64,000 nt of DNA, from contig DASVDX010000022.1 in NCBI GenBank assembly GCA_036380875.1, forward strand, positions 21,752 to 85,751, written 5' to 3'. This stretch comes from ZC4RG17 sp036380875 (lineage in GTDB: Bacteria; Actinomycetota; Acidimicrobiia; Spongiisociales; ZC4RG35). The position numbers were made by a program, and so were the translations under genes. The notes beneath the pieces were generated by a model that was given only the letters and a program-made list of their open reading frames with translations, was not told the origin of the DNA and did not search any database. Below are positions 25,929 to 34,323 of the stretch, in pieces (within the stretch, counting starts at the first letter, position 1; each line of letters begins with the position of its first letter).

Positions 25929-26677
25929 GACGTCTCCTCCGACTCCTTGGCGGCTTCGGCCAGTGACCCGAGGTACAGGTCGCGGATCCGTGGGTCGTCG
26001 AGGATCTCGTCGGCGGAGCCTTCGAATCGGCACGTGCCCAGGTCGAGGACGAAGGCCCAGTCGGCAACGTCGAGGCCTTTCTTCACGTTCTGCTCGATCA
26101 GAAGCACGGTGATGCCCATCTCGCTCGTGAGCGACCGGATGATGTCGAAGATCTGGCTGGAGACCTGGGGGGCGAGGCCGAGGCTGGGCTCGTCGATCAT
26201 CATCAGCCGCGGCTGGATCATGAGAGCGCGTGCCATGACGAGCATCTGTTGTTCGCCGCCCGACATCGTCTGGGCGAGCTGGGACGCGCGCTCGGCGAGC
26301 CGGGGGAACCGGTCCATGAGCTCGTCCACCCGCTGTTCGACCAGCTTCCTGTCGCGGAGCAGGAATCCGCCCATCACCAGGTTCTCGCGGACCGTCATCT
26401 GCGGGAAGATCGTGCGGTCTTGGGGGACGAAACACACCCCGGCGGCGAGCACCTGGTCGGGTCGTCGTCCGGCGATGCTCTGGCCGTCGAAGACGATGCC
26501 GCCGTCGCGGGGCGTGAGCAGCCCGGCGATTGTCTTCAGGAGGGTCGACTTGCCGGCGCCGTTGGGGCCGATGATGCAGTACGTGCGGCCCTCTTCGACG
26601 TCTATCGAGATGTCGGTGAGGATGTCGGGGCCGGCCCCGTACCCGGCGCGGACGTTGCGGACTTCGAGCAGCGCCAT
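25925..26677 (-). CDS. LivF-type ABC transporter ATP-binding protein (importer 1)
   Basis: The protein is 250 residues with Walker A GPNGAGKSTLLKTIAG, signature MSGGEQQMLVMARAL and Walker B LMMIDEPSLGLAP. The CFVPQDRTIFPQMTVREN segment after the Q-loop is characteristic of LivF. It starts one base inside the LivG stop (TGATG) and ends overlapping LivH. Confidence 0.92.
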   Translation of the reverse strand: MALLEVRNVRAGYGAGPDILTDISIDVEEGRTYCIIGPNGAGKSTLLKTIAGLLTPRDGGIVFDGQSIAGRRPDQVLAAGVCFVPQDRTIFPQMTVRENLVMGGFLLRDRKLVEQRVDELMDRFPRLAERASQLAQTMSGGEQQMLVMARALMIQPRLMMIDEPSLGLAPQVSSQIFDIIRSLTSEMGITVLLIEQNVKKGLDVADWAFVLDLGTCRFEGSADEILDDPRIRDLYLGSLAEAAKESEETS

Positions 26678-27411
26678 CAGACGTCCCCCAGATAGGCGTC
26701 GAGGACACGCTGGTCTTCTCGCACTTCGGCGGGGCTGCCCTGGAGGATGACCTGGCCGTGCGCCATCACGATGATCGAATGGCTCAGGCGCATGACCACG
26801 TCCATGTTGTGCTCGACGATCAGGAACGTCGTGCCTTGGCGATTGATCTCCTCGATCCGGTCCATGATCCGCTCGAGGAGAGCGGGGTTCACGCCGCCGG
26901 CGGGCTCGTCGAGAAGCACGAGCCGCGGGTCGGTCATCAGGACCGATGCGAACTCCAAGAGCTTTCGCTGGCCGTAGGAGAGGCGCTTGGCCGGCTGGTG
27001 GGCGAGGCGATCGATGCCCACGAAGCGCAGCAGGTCCATCGCCTTCTCCCGCTCGGCAGGGTCGATCCTCTTGCCGAGCAGCGCCTTGAGGCTGTTGGGG
27101 ACCCGGGAGATGACCATGTTCTCGAGGACGGTCATGTCTCCGAGTTCCCGGGTGATCTGAAACGTGCGGCCGATGCCGGCCTTGTTGATCACATGGGACA
27201 TCAGCCCGGTGATGTCCTGCCCGTCGAACGTGATTCGGCCGCTGTCCGGCACCACTACTCCGCAGATCGTGTCGAATGCGGTTGTCTTGCCGGCGCCATT
27301 GGGGCCGATGAGGGCGGTGATGGTGCCTTCTTCCACGTCGAAGGAAGCGTGATTGACGGCGACGATCCCGCCGTAGGACTTCACAACGTCGCGGACTTCG
27401 AGAAGGGCCAT
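26677..27411 (-). CDS. LivG-type ABC transporter ATP-binding protein (importer 1)
   Basis: The protein is 244 residues with Walker A GPNGAGKTTAFDTICG, signature LSYGQRKLLEFASVL and Walker B LVLLDEPAGGVNP. The GIGRTFQITRELGDMTVLENM segment marks LivG. It follows the binding-protein gene after an 82-base gap that contains a strong hairpin. Confidence 0.92.
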   Translation of the reverse strand: MALLEVRDVVKSYGGIVAVNHASFDVEEGTITALIGPNGAGKTTAFDTICGVVVPDSGRITFDGQDITGLMSHVINKAGIGRTFQITRELGDMTVLENMVISRVPNSLKALLGKRIDPAEREKAMDLLRFVGIDRLAHQPAKRLSYGQRKLLEFASVLMTDPRLVLLDEPAGGVNPALLERIMDRIEEINRQGTTFLIVEHNMDVVMRLSHSIIVMAHGQVILQGSPAEVREDQRVLDAYLGDV

Positions 27412-27451
27412 CAGGTGGGGGTCTTAGGGAGTCGGGCCATCTTATGGGAGG

Positions 27452-27480
27452 TGGGGGGACCTGGCTGGCGGGTCCCCCCA
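27452..27480 (-). terminator. Intercistronic hairpin after the importer-1 binding protein
   Basis: TGGGGGGACC (27452-27461) pairs perfectly with GGTCCCCCCA (27471-27480) around a 9-base loop, 13 bases past the binding-protein stop in the minus-strand direction. No U-tract follows. A role as partial terminator or mRNA stabiliser is likely, as for the hairpins at 11639 and 47160. Confidence 0.6.
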
Positions 27481-27493
27481 TTCATCTGAGTCT

Positions 27494-28900
27494 CTACCAC
27501 TCGGGCTTCGGGTGGATGAGATCCACCGTGCCTTCGAACTCGCCGACCGGGAAGACGAACTCCAACTCGCCGTTCTGCCACTGGTTGACGAGGAAGCTCT
27601 TCCCCTCGGGGAGGCCCTTCTCGTCCCAGACGAAGTCGCCGAGGATCGTGCGCACCGGCTCTTCGGGCGTGCGGGAGTGCATCCATTCGCTCAGCTCGAG
27701 GTTGTCGGTGGTGCCGGTGGCCCGGATGGCTTGCTCGACGCCCTGGCACACGGCGAAGGGGATCGCCTCGTCCTCGTCCGGCGCGGTGCCCTTGGCTTCC
27801 GTGTAGTTGTTCACGAAGTCGGCGTTCGTGTAGGGCTCTCCCGCGAGCTCGCCCTCGAAGTTGGCGAGCGGGCTCCACACCGAGTGGATCAGGATGCCTT
27901 CGGCAGCGTCACCCAGTGCCTCCTGGAACTCGGACTGGGCGCCCTGGGCGGTGTAGAGGACATCGGGGTTGTAGCCGATGGTCTGCAGCGCCTGGACCAG
28001 GGCGATGACCTCGTCGACCGATGCGCTGGACACGATGAGCATGTCGGCGTCGGCGGTGCGGATCGAGTTCGCGAGCGTGATCCAGTCGGTGTAGCCGACG
28101 GGCCAGACCTCCTCGAGGACCAACTCGATGTCGTTGTCGGCGAGGAAGCCGGGCGCCAGCGAGATGACCTCTCCGGTGTCGGGGATCTCCACCTCTCCGC
28201 CGACGAGGCCCGTGGCGATCGAGGCGGCGAAGAAGTCGTCGGCGTACACGACCGCCGCCGTCTGCGGCATCTCTCCCACGATCCCCTGCTCGTTGTAGTG
28301 AGCGAGGGTGTCGAGGATCGCCTTGCCGGTGTACTCGCCGGGCAGGGCCTGGAAGTAGAAGATGTGGTTGTACCCGCGCTCCCACACCCGCAGGGCGGCC
28401 GACGACGGCATCGGGTAGATCATGTTGTTCTGCTCCGCCACCGTCGAGGCGGGGAAGCCGAGGAGGCTGGAGAAAGTCCCGAGCAGCACGTCGGCCTGCT
28501 CGACGTTGATGAACCGCTCCATCTGCGTGACGATCACCTCGGTGTCCGAGCGGTTGTCCTCCACCAGCAATTCCACCGGCCGGCCGAGGATGCCACCCCG
28601 GGCGTTGATTTCGTCCACGCAGAACTGGTAGCCGTCGCGGTGCTTGGCGCCGGTGATCGAGAACTCGCCCGTCAGAGGCAGCGACGAGGCGAACACGATC
28701 GGGTCGCCTTCCGGCGCCTCGCCTCCGGTGGTCTCGGTCGTTTCGCCACCGGTGGTCGCCGGAGCCGTTGGCTCGGTGGCCCCTTCGGTGGTGGGGGTGG
28801 TGTCGGCGCCGGCCGTGGTCGTACTCGCCCCGTCGCCGCCACAGGCAGCGAGGATCAGGGCGAGCGCTGCCACCAGCGCTGTCCATCTGAGTCTCCTCAT
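27494..28900 (-). CDS. LivK-type substrate-binding lipoprotein (importer 1)
   Basis: The start at MRRLRWTALVAAL gives a lipoprotein signal ending in LAAC and has AGGAGAA just upstream. The open frame begins 14 codons earlier with an acidic stretch unsuited to a signal peptide. The 468-residue precursor has a Thr-rich linker and a type I periplasmic-binding domain (VFASSLPLTGEFSITGAKHRDGY, then GGILGRPVELLVEDNRSD and TVAEQNNMIYPMP). The family binds amino acids, amides, urea or aromatic acids. The ligand is not evident. Two LacI-type operators lie 70-130 bases upstream. Confidence 0.9.
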   Translation of the reverse strand: MRRLRWTALVAALALILAACGGDGASTTTAGADTTPTTEGATEPTAPATTGGETTETTGGEAPEGDPIVFASSLPLTGEFSITGAKHRDGYQFCVDEINARGGILGRPVELLVEDNRSDTEVIVTQMERFINVEQADVLLGTFSSLLGFPASTVAEQNNMIYPMPSSAALRVWERGYNHIFYFQALPGEYTGKAILDTLAHYNEQGIVGEMPQTAAVVYADDFFAASIATGLVGGEVEIPDTGEVISLAPGFLADNDIELVLEEVWPVGYTDWITLANSIRTADADMLIVSSASVDEVIALVQALQTIGYNPDVLYTAQGAQSEFQEALGDAAEGILIHSVWSPLANFEGELAGEPYTNADFVNNYTEAKGTAPDEDEAIPFAVCQGVEQAIRATGTTDNLELSEWMHSRTPEEPVRTILGDFVWDEKGLPEGKSFLVNQWQNGELEFVFPVGEFEGTVDLIHPKPEW

Positions 28901-28971
28901 CGAGGTTCTCCTCACGTCGGTGTCCTCCTCTTCGGTCGGCACAGAAGCGGCCCCGGTCGGCCCGCCCCTGC

Positions 28972-28985
28972 GTCAACCGGTTTCC
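28972..28985. promoter_or_regulatory. LacI-type operator before importer 1 (proximal)
   Basis: GTCAACCGGTTTCC has the full AAnCGnTT core with a CC arm, and its central AACCGGTT is a perfect palindrome. It lies 72 bases upstream of the binding-protein start. Confidence 0.5.
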
Positions 28986-29015
28986 ATGCTACGCCCTAGA
29001 TCTGCAACCGGCCAT

Positions 29016-29029
29016 CACAAACGATTGCG
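29016..29029. promoter_or_regulatory. LacI-type operator before importer 1 (distal)
   Basis: CACAAACGATTGCG differs at one base from the site at 30232-30245. The two flank the LacI-2 gene, one on each side. Confidence 0.6.
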
Positions 29030-29080
29030 ACGAAGGCGCCGCAATATTTGCACGTCTGCGGTCTTCGCGCCAAAGAAGGA

Positions 29081-30109
29081 TCAAACGGCCGACCGGGGCG
29101 GGGCGGTGGACCCGCGGACCACGAGGGTGGGCGTGAGCAGCTTCGTGCCCTTGTGGTACTCGGTGCCGGCGATCATGGCCAGGAGGGTCGACGCCGCCTC
29201 GGCTCCCATCTGGCGGTGCGGCACTCGCACCGCCGTCATCGGCGGCTGCATGAGATCGAGGAGCGGGATGTCGTTGTAGCCGGTCACCGAGATGTCAGGG
29301 CCGACTTCCTTGCCCAACGACCGGATCGTCCGATAGCACCCCAGGGCCAGGAGGTCGTTGGCAGCGACGATGGCCGTCATGTCCGGATGGCGATCCAAGA
29401 GCGCTGCCGAGGCGTTGGCGCCCGGTTCGACTTGGTACCACTCCGCCTCTTCGATCACATCGGGCCCGGCGTCGAGGCCGTGGCGCTCCATGGCTGCCAC
29501 GAAGGCGTCGCGGCGGCCGATGCCGGTAGACACCCACGAGGGCCCGGCGACGTGGCCGATGCGCCGGTGACCCAGGGACACCAGGTGGTCGACGGCGAGA
29601 GCGATGCCGGCATGGTCGTCGCCTACGATCGCCGGGACGTCGCCTTTGTCGACGGTGCGGTTGACGAGGACGATGGGAATCCCCTGCGAGCCGGCCATCG
29701 CCATCTGACCGTCGTCGCGGGTGGCGGTGGCGAGGATCAGGCCGTCCACGTGCCGTTCGATCATGTCCTCGATCACCGCCTCGGCGTGTTCCACGCCGCG
29801 ATCGGCGTTGCCGATCAGGAGCGAATAGCCATCCTCGACGAGGACGGATTCGGCGCCCGCCACGATCGGGCCGAACAGCGGGTTCTCGACATCGGGGATG
29901 ACCATCCCGATGGACATCGTCTGGTTGGTGCGCAGACCCCGGGCGAGCGGGTGCGGCCGATACCCCAGTCGCTCAGCAGCTTCGACGACCCGCTTCAGCG
30001 TCTCCGGGTTGACCACCGAAGACGTGGCAGGGTTGAGCGCCCGTGAGGCGGTGGAAACATGGACCCCGGCCTCGCGGGCAACATCTTTGAGTGTGGGTCG
30101 GCCGTTCAC
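29081..30109 (-). CDS. LacI-family transcriptional regulator (LacI-2)
   Basis: The GTG start giving VNGRPTLKDVAREAGV puts the helix-turn-helix at residues 5-25, as is usual. The open frame continues 39 codons upstream through Cys-rich, promoter-like sequence and was not used. The 342-residue product has recognition segment HVSTASRAL, hinge LARGL, IGMVIPDVENPLFGPI, and C-terminal VTGYNDIPLLDLM. Matching operators lie on both sides of the gene, so it probably controls importer 1, itself and the dehydrogenase operon at 30304. Confidence 0.92.
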   Translation of the reverse strand: MNGRPTLKDVAREAGVHVSTASRALNPATSSVVNPETLKRVVEAAERLGYRPHPLARGLRTNQTMSIGMVIPDVENPLFGPIVAGAESVLVEDGYSLLIGNADRGVEHAEAVIEDMIERHVDGLILATATRDDGQMAMAGSQGIPIVLVNRTVDKGDVPAIVGDDHAGIALAVDHLVSLGHRRIGHVAGPSWVSTGIGRRDAFVAAMERHGLDAGPDVIEEAEWYQVEPGANASAALLDRHPDMTAIVAANDLLALGCYRTIRSLGKEVGPDISVTGYNDIPLLDLMQPPMTAVRVPHRQMGAEAASTLLAMIAGTEYHKGTKLLTPTLVVRGSTAPPRSAV

Positions 30110-30231
30110 GTTTTTCCAACATAATGCGCAGTGTCTGACGCGCGGCGTCAAGCAGCACTCGAGCGCACAATCGAAACTGCCGCAGGTGCCGATATCGAAA
30201 ACTTTGCGCTCGTCGTGAAAAAACACGATAC

Positions 30232-30245
30232 TACAAACGATTGCG
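30232..30245. promoter_or_regulatory. LacI-type operator before the dehydrogenase operon
   Basis: TACAAACGATTGCG shares 13 consecutive bases with the site at 29016. It lies 58 bases upstream of the ATG at 30304 and about 120 bases upstream of the divergent LacI-2 start. Confidence 0.6.
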
Positions 30246-30303
30246 TCGACGGGGTCGGCCAGACCGTTGGTTTGTTCGACGAGACGAGAGGAGTGAGGTC
30301 TCG

Positions 30304-31239
30304 ATGACGGATGCGAAGTTCCCCCACAAAGTGGGATGGATCGGTACAGGGAGGATGGGGTTCGAGCTGGCCAGCCGCCTCCTCGACGCCGGTGTGGACC
30401 TGTGGGTGTGGAACCGGACCCGTTCCAAGGCCGAACCTCTCGCCGAGAAGGGGGCCAAGGTGGTCGACTCGCCGGCAGAGCTGGCGGGGAGAGACATCGT
30501 GTTCACGATGGTGGCCGGGCCCCAGGACGTGCTGGAGGTGACGTTCGGGGACAACGGCGTCCTCGCCGGTGAGACCCGGCCCGGGATCATCGTCGACTCG
30601 ACGACCATAGATCCGCCCACGTCGCAGGAGCTGACCCGCCGGGCAGCCGAGGTGGGGACGTCGGTGCTGGCGGCGCCGGTGTCAGGCAATCCCAAGGTGG
30701 TGAAGTCGGGGAAGCTGACTTCAGTGGTGTCAGGCCCGCGAGACGCGTGGGAGACGGCCCGGCCCTACATCGAGCTCTTCGGACGACGGGCCACCTATGT
30801 CGGTGAAGGCGACGCGGCGCGTCTCGTCAAGATCTGCCACAACCTGATGCTGGGCGTGGTCGCCCAGATGATGGCCGAGGTCACCCTGCTCGCCGAGGCC
30901 TACGGCGTTTCCCGCTACGACTTCCTCGAGTTCCTGAACGACAGCGTCATGGGCTCGACCTTCACCCGGTACAAGACCCCGGCGTTCGTGAACCTGGAGT
31001 ACGAGCCGCCCACGTTCACTTGGCATCTCCTCCGCAAGGACCTGGAGCTCGGCCTCGCCGCCGGGCGCGATCTCGATGTCCCCCTGCCGACGACGGCCCT
31101 CGTCCACCAGATCTTGGTCGACGGCATCGGCCAGGGCTATGGCGACCTCGACTTCGCGGCGTTGCTCTCGCGGCTCGCCGCCGGTGCCGGTCGTAAGATC
31201 GAACCCGAGAATCGAGAAGTCTCCGACGGATTGAGCTGA
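30304..31239 (+). CDS. NAD(P)-dependent oxidoreductase, 3-hydroxyisobutyrate dehydrogenase family
   Basis: ATG 30304 has GGAGTGAGG upstream and puts the dinucleotide-binding motif (VGWIGTGRMGFELASRLL) at residues 10-27. The 311-residue product has the substrate loop around ISTTIDP-like VDSTTIDPPTS, then APVSGN, and the catalytic Lys in LVKICHNL. Family members oxidise beta-hydroxy acids or reduce tartronate or succinic semialdehyde. It is one base from a semialdehyde dehydrogenase gene, which suggests a beta-hydroxyacid to semialdehyde to acid sequence. Confidence 0.9.
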   Translation: MTDAKFPHKVGWIGTGRMGFELASRLLDAGVDLWVWNRTRSKAEPLAEKGAKVVDSPAELAGRDIVFTMVAGPQDVLEVTFGDNGVLAGETRPGIIVDSTTIDPPTSQELTRRAAEVGTSVLAAPVSGNPKVVKSGKLTSVVSGPRDAWETARPYIELFGRRATYVGEGDAARLVKICHNLMLGVVAQMMAEVTLLAEAYGVSRYDFLEFLNDSVMGSTFTRYKTPAFVNLEYEPPTFTWHLLRKDLELGLAAGRDLDVPLPTTALVHQILVDGIGQGYGDLDFAALLSRLAAGAGRKIEPENREVSDGLS

Positions 31240-31240
31240 C

Positions 31241-32707
31241 ATGACCGAGAACCCCGTCCTCGAACAGTTGAAGAAGCAGGGCCACGATCGTCTGCTGATC
31301 GGTGGCGAGTGGCGCGAGGCCTCCGACGGCGCCGAGATCGAGGTCCTCGATCCGTCGACGGGGGAGCCGGTGGCGTCGGTGCCGAGCGCTTCGGTCGACG
31401 ACGTCCTCGCCGCCGTGGACGCGGCGGAGGCTGCATCGGAGGCGTGGGCGGCGACGCCGCCTCGTCAACGGGGCGAGATCCTGCGGCGGGCCTTCGAGAT
31501 GATGATCGACCGGGCCGACGATCTCGCCTCCCTGATCGTGTTGGAGATGGGCAAGACCTTCGCCGAGTCGAAGGCGGAGATCGCGTATGCCGCCGAGTTC
31601 TATCGCTGGTTCTCCGAGGAGGCGGTTCGCAACGACGGCTCGATCACGTTGGCGCCGGCCGGCGACAAGCGCATCATCGCCATCGGCCAGCCGATCGGGA
31701 TCTCGGTCCTGATCACCCCCTGGAACTTCCCGGCGGCGATGGCCACCCGCAAGATCGGCCCGGCACTCGCCGCCGGATGCACCGTGATCCTCAAGCCCGC
31801 CTCGGACACCCCGCTGACGGCCCTGGCGATCGCCGAGGTGATGGAGGAGGCAGGGGTGCCGGCGGGTGTCATCAACGTGGTGCCCTCTCGGCGTTCGTCG
31901 GAGGTCGTGCCCGCCATGCTGGGGGATCCCCGGGTGCGCAAGCTCTCTTTCACCGGCTCCACCGAGGTCGGCCGCACGCTCCTCGAGCAGGCGGCGGAGA
32001 GGATCATCTCCACGTCGATGGAACTCGGCGGCAATGCCCCGTTTTTGGTGTTCGAGGACGCCGACATCGACGCTGCGGTCGAGGGGGCGATGGTGGCGAA
32101 GATGCGAAATGGCGGCCAGTCCTGCATCGCCGCCAACCGCTTCCTCGTGCACGAATCCGTGGCCGACGCGTTCGCGGCGGCGTTCGCCGAGCGGATGCGG
32201 GCGGTGAAGGTCGGTCCCGGCATGGAACCGGGCGTCGACCTCGGTCCGCTCATCAACAAGGGCGCCCAGGAGGACATGATCGAGTCGGTGGAACTGGCCA
32301 CTGAGTCCGGCGGCGATGTCCTCGCCGGCGGGAAGGCGCCGGACCGTCCCGGCTTCTTCTTTGAGCCGACGGTGCTGGCCAAGTTGCCCGCCGACGCCCC
32401 GGTTCTCGAGCGCGAGATCTTCGGCCCGGTGGCGCCCATCGTCACCTTCACCAGCGACGAAGAGGCAGTGGCCTTGGCCAACGACACCATCCATGGCCTC
32501 GCTGCCTACCTCTACAGCTCGGACTTGAGCCGGGGGCTGCGGGTGGCCGAGGCGTTGGAGTCGGGAATGGTCGGCATCAACCGGGGTCTGATCTCCGACC
32601 CGGCGGCACCGTTCGGCGGCGTGAAGCAGTCCGGTATCGGCCGCGAGGGCGGCCACGAGGGCATCAAAGAGTTCCTCGAGATCAAGTACATCGCTGCCTC
32701 TTGGTGA
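31241..32707 (+). CDS. NAD(P)-dependent aldehyde dehydrogenase (succinate-semialdehyde dehydrogenase-like)
   Basis: The protein is 488 residues, the usual ALDH length. It has ITPWNFPAAMATRKIGPALAAG, the Rossmann FTGSTEVGR, the general-base Glu in MELGGNAPF and the nucleophile Cys in NGGQSCIAANRF. The GGxGREGGxEG C-terminus is close to GabD-type enzymes. It starts one base after the dehydrogenase and is followed 7 bases later by a Rid-family gene, an operon that would turn a semialdehyde into a dicarboxylic or acyl acid. Confidence 0.92.
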   Translation: MTENPVLEQLKKQGHDRLLIGGEWREASDGAEIEVLDPSTGEPVASVPSASVDDVLAAVDAAEAASEAWAATPPRQRGEILRRAFEMMIDRADDLASLIVLEMGKTFAESKAEIAYAAEFYRWFSEEAVRNDGSITLAPAGDKRIIAIGQPIGISVLITPWNFPAAMATRKIGPALAAGCTVILKPASDTPLTALAIAEVMEEAGVPAGVINVVPSRRSSEVVPAMLGDPRVRKLSFTGSTEVGRTLLEQAAERIISTSMELGGNAPFLVFEDADIDAAVEGAMVAKMRNGGQSCIAANRFLVHESVADAFAAAFAERMRAVKVGPGMEPGVDLGPLINKGAQEDMIESVELATESGGDVLAGGKAPDRPGFFFEPTVLAKLPADAPVLEREIFGPVAPIVTFTSDEEAVALANDTIHGLAAYLYSSDLSRGLRVAEALESGMVGINRGLISDPAAPFGGVKQSGIGREGGHEGIKEFLEIKYIAASW

Positions 32708-32714
32708 GCAGGCC

Positions 32715-33116
32715 GTGCCCAAGACACACTCGAACCCCCCGTCCGTTCACCGGCCCAACAACGACGCCTACAGCCACGTCGTCGTGGTCGAAGGCGGCCG
32801 TCTGTTGTTCGTCTCCGGTCAGGTGGGGCTCGACCCCGACTTCAACCTCGTGGGCGACGACGTCTACACCCAGGCCCGCCAGGCTTTCGAGAACCTGCGG
32901 GCGGTGCTCGAAGCCCACGGGGCGACGCCGGCCGACATCATCAAGCTGACCACCTTCGTCGTGGGCGAGGCCCACACTCATCTGCCGGCGCTGGGGAGGG
33001 CCCGAGCCGAGATCCTCGACTTGGAGGTGCCACCCGCTTCGACCCTCGTCGGGGTCCAGTCGCTGGCGATCGAGGGTCTCCTGGTCGAGGTGGAGGCGGT
33101 CGCCGTCGTGGACTGA
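32715..33116 (+). CDS. Rid-family protein (YjgF/YER057c/UK114)
   Basis: The product is 133 residues with the Rid fold: SGQVGLDPDFNLVGDDVYTQARQAFENL and DIIKLTTFVV. The C-terminal segment is PASTLVGVQSLAIEGLLVEVEAVAV, in which the arginine essential to RidA imine deaminases appears replaced by Ser. It may therefore belong to a Rid subgroup with another activity. Translation likely begins at GTG, a few bases after the aldehyde dehydrogenase stop. Confidence 0.85.
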   Translation: MPKTHSNPPSVHRPNNDAYSHVVVVEGGRLLFVSGQVGLDPDFNLVGDDVYTQARQAFENLRAVLEAHGATPADIIKLTTFVVGEAHTHLPALGRARAEILDLEVPPASTLVGVQSLAIEGLLVEVEAVAVVD

Positions 33117-33146
33117 TCCGGGCGGGCACTCCTGGTCGGCCCCCTC

Positions 33147-33160
33147 TACAAGCGTTTGCC
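33147..33160. promoter_or_regulatory. LacI-type operator before LacI-3
   Basis: TACAAGCGTTTGCC has the full core and a GCC arm. It lies 72 bases upstream of the LacI-3 start, consistent with autoregulation. Confidence 0.55.
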
Positions 33161-33232
33161 GAAACTCCGACACGGGCAAACGCCGTGTGGAACAATGCCG
33201 CCACCACCGCCGGAGGAGGAGGTTCTGCCGAC

Positions 33233-34240
33233 GTGAGCATGCCGACGCTCGACGATGTCGCCCGGGAGGTGGGTGTCCACCCCTCCACCGTGTCGCGCGC
33301 TCTCAACCCGAATCGGGCCCAACTCGTCAACCCGGAGACGCGCAAGGCAGTCGAAGAGGCGGCCCGGCGGCTCGGCTATCGCCCGCACATGGTCGCCCGC
33401 GGGCTGCAGAGCGGCCGGACGGCCACCATCGGCGTCGTGGCCGCTGACCTCGGCAATCCCTTCGTCACCCCGATCATCCACGGCATCACCGCCTCTCTCG
33501 AGATCGGCGAGATCATGCCGGTCATCGCCGAGACCCAGGACGAGCACGAGCGTTTCTCCCGGATCCTCGATCACATGCTCTCCCGGCGCGTCGACGCCGT
33601 GATCTCTCTCGCAACGCGCGCCGGCGACCGTCGGATACTCGAAGACGCCGCCCGCATCGCCCCGGTCGTGATCGCCGCCCGTCCCCTGCCGGAGAGCGAT
33701 CTGCCCCAGGTGGTCCATGACGACGGCGGCGGCGCCACCATGGCCGCCGAGCACCTCCACCAGCTCGGGCACCGTCGGGTAGCCCAGCTCCGCGGCCCGC
33801 TCGACGTGGCCAACTTCTCCCATCGCGCCGAGGCCTTCACCGCCGCCTGTGCCCGACTCGGCATGACCGAGATCGAGGTCCCCGAGATGGCAGCTGTTCC
33901 CACGATCGCCGAGGGGCGCCGCCTCACCGAGGCGCTTCTGGGAAGGGAGAAGGAGCCTCCGACCGCCATCTTCGCCCACAACGACCTCATGGCGATGGGC
34001 ACCCTGGCGGCACTCCGGGAAGCCGGGCTGCGCGTCCCCGACGACGTCTCCCTGATCGGGTACAACGACCTGCCGATGATGGATCTCGTCACCCCGGCCT
34101 TGACCACCATCCGCTATCCCAGCCGGGAGATCGGCCTCGCCGCGGGGGAATTGGTCATCGAGATACTGGCTGGGGAGGAGGTGAAGAACGTCTGCCTCCA
34201 GCCCGCCCTGGTGGTGCGGGACTCGACGCGCCCGATCTGA
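33233..34240 (+). CDS. LacI-family transcriptional regulator (LacI-3)
   Basis: GTG 33233 is favoured over ATG 33239 because GGAGGAGGAGG ends about ten bases before it. The 335-residue product has helix-turn-helix MPTLDDVAREVGVHPSTVSRAL, hinge MVARGL, an effector domain opening IGVVAADLGNPFVTPI, and C-terminal DVSLIGYNDLPMMDLV. The recognition helix differs from LacI-2 only around P for V and V for A. Likely targets are its own promoter and the SDR gene just downstream. Confidence 0.92.
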   Translation: MSMPTLDDVAREVGVHPSTVSRALNPNRAQLVNPETRKAVEEAARRLGYRPHMVARGLQSGRTATIGVVAADLGNPFVTPIIHGITASLEIGEIMPVIAETQDEHERFSRILDHMLSRRVDAVISLATRAGDRRILEDAARIAPVVIAARPLPESDLPQVVHDDGGGATMAAEHLHQLGHRRVAQLRGPLDVANFSHRAEAFTAACARLGMTEIEVPEMAAVPTIAEGRRLTEALLGREKEPPTAIFAHNDLMAMGTLAALREAGLRVPDDVSLIGYNDLPMMDLVTPALTTIRYPSREIGLAAGELVIEILAGEEVKNVCLQPALVVRDSTRPI

Positions 34241-34275
34241 TCCGGTCTTGGTAGGCTCTCGGCTACGTTCGAGCC

Positions 34276-34289
34276 TGCAAACGTTTGAA
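34276..34289. promoter_or_regulatory. LacI-type operator before the SDR gene
   Basis: TGCAAACGTTTGAA contains the perfect palindrome CAAACGTTTG. A TAGGCT box (34252-34257) lies upstream, and the ATG at 34324 is 35 bases downstream. Confidence 0.65.
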
Positions 34290-34323
34290 GGCAGGAGGCG
34301 AGTCGACTCGTGAGGAGGCGTCG

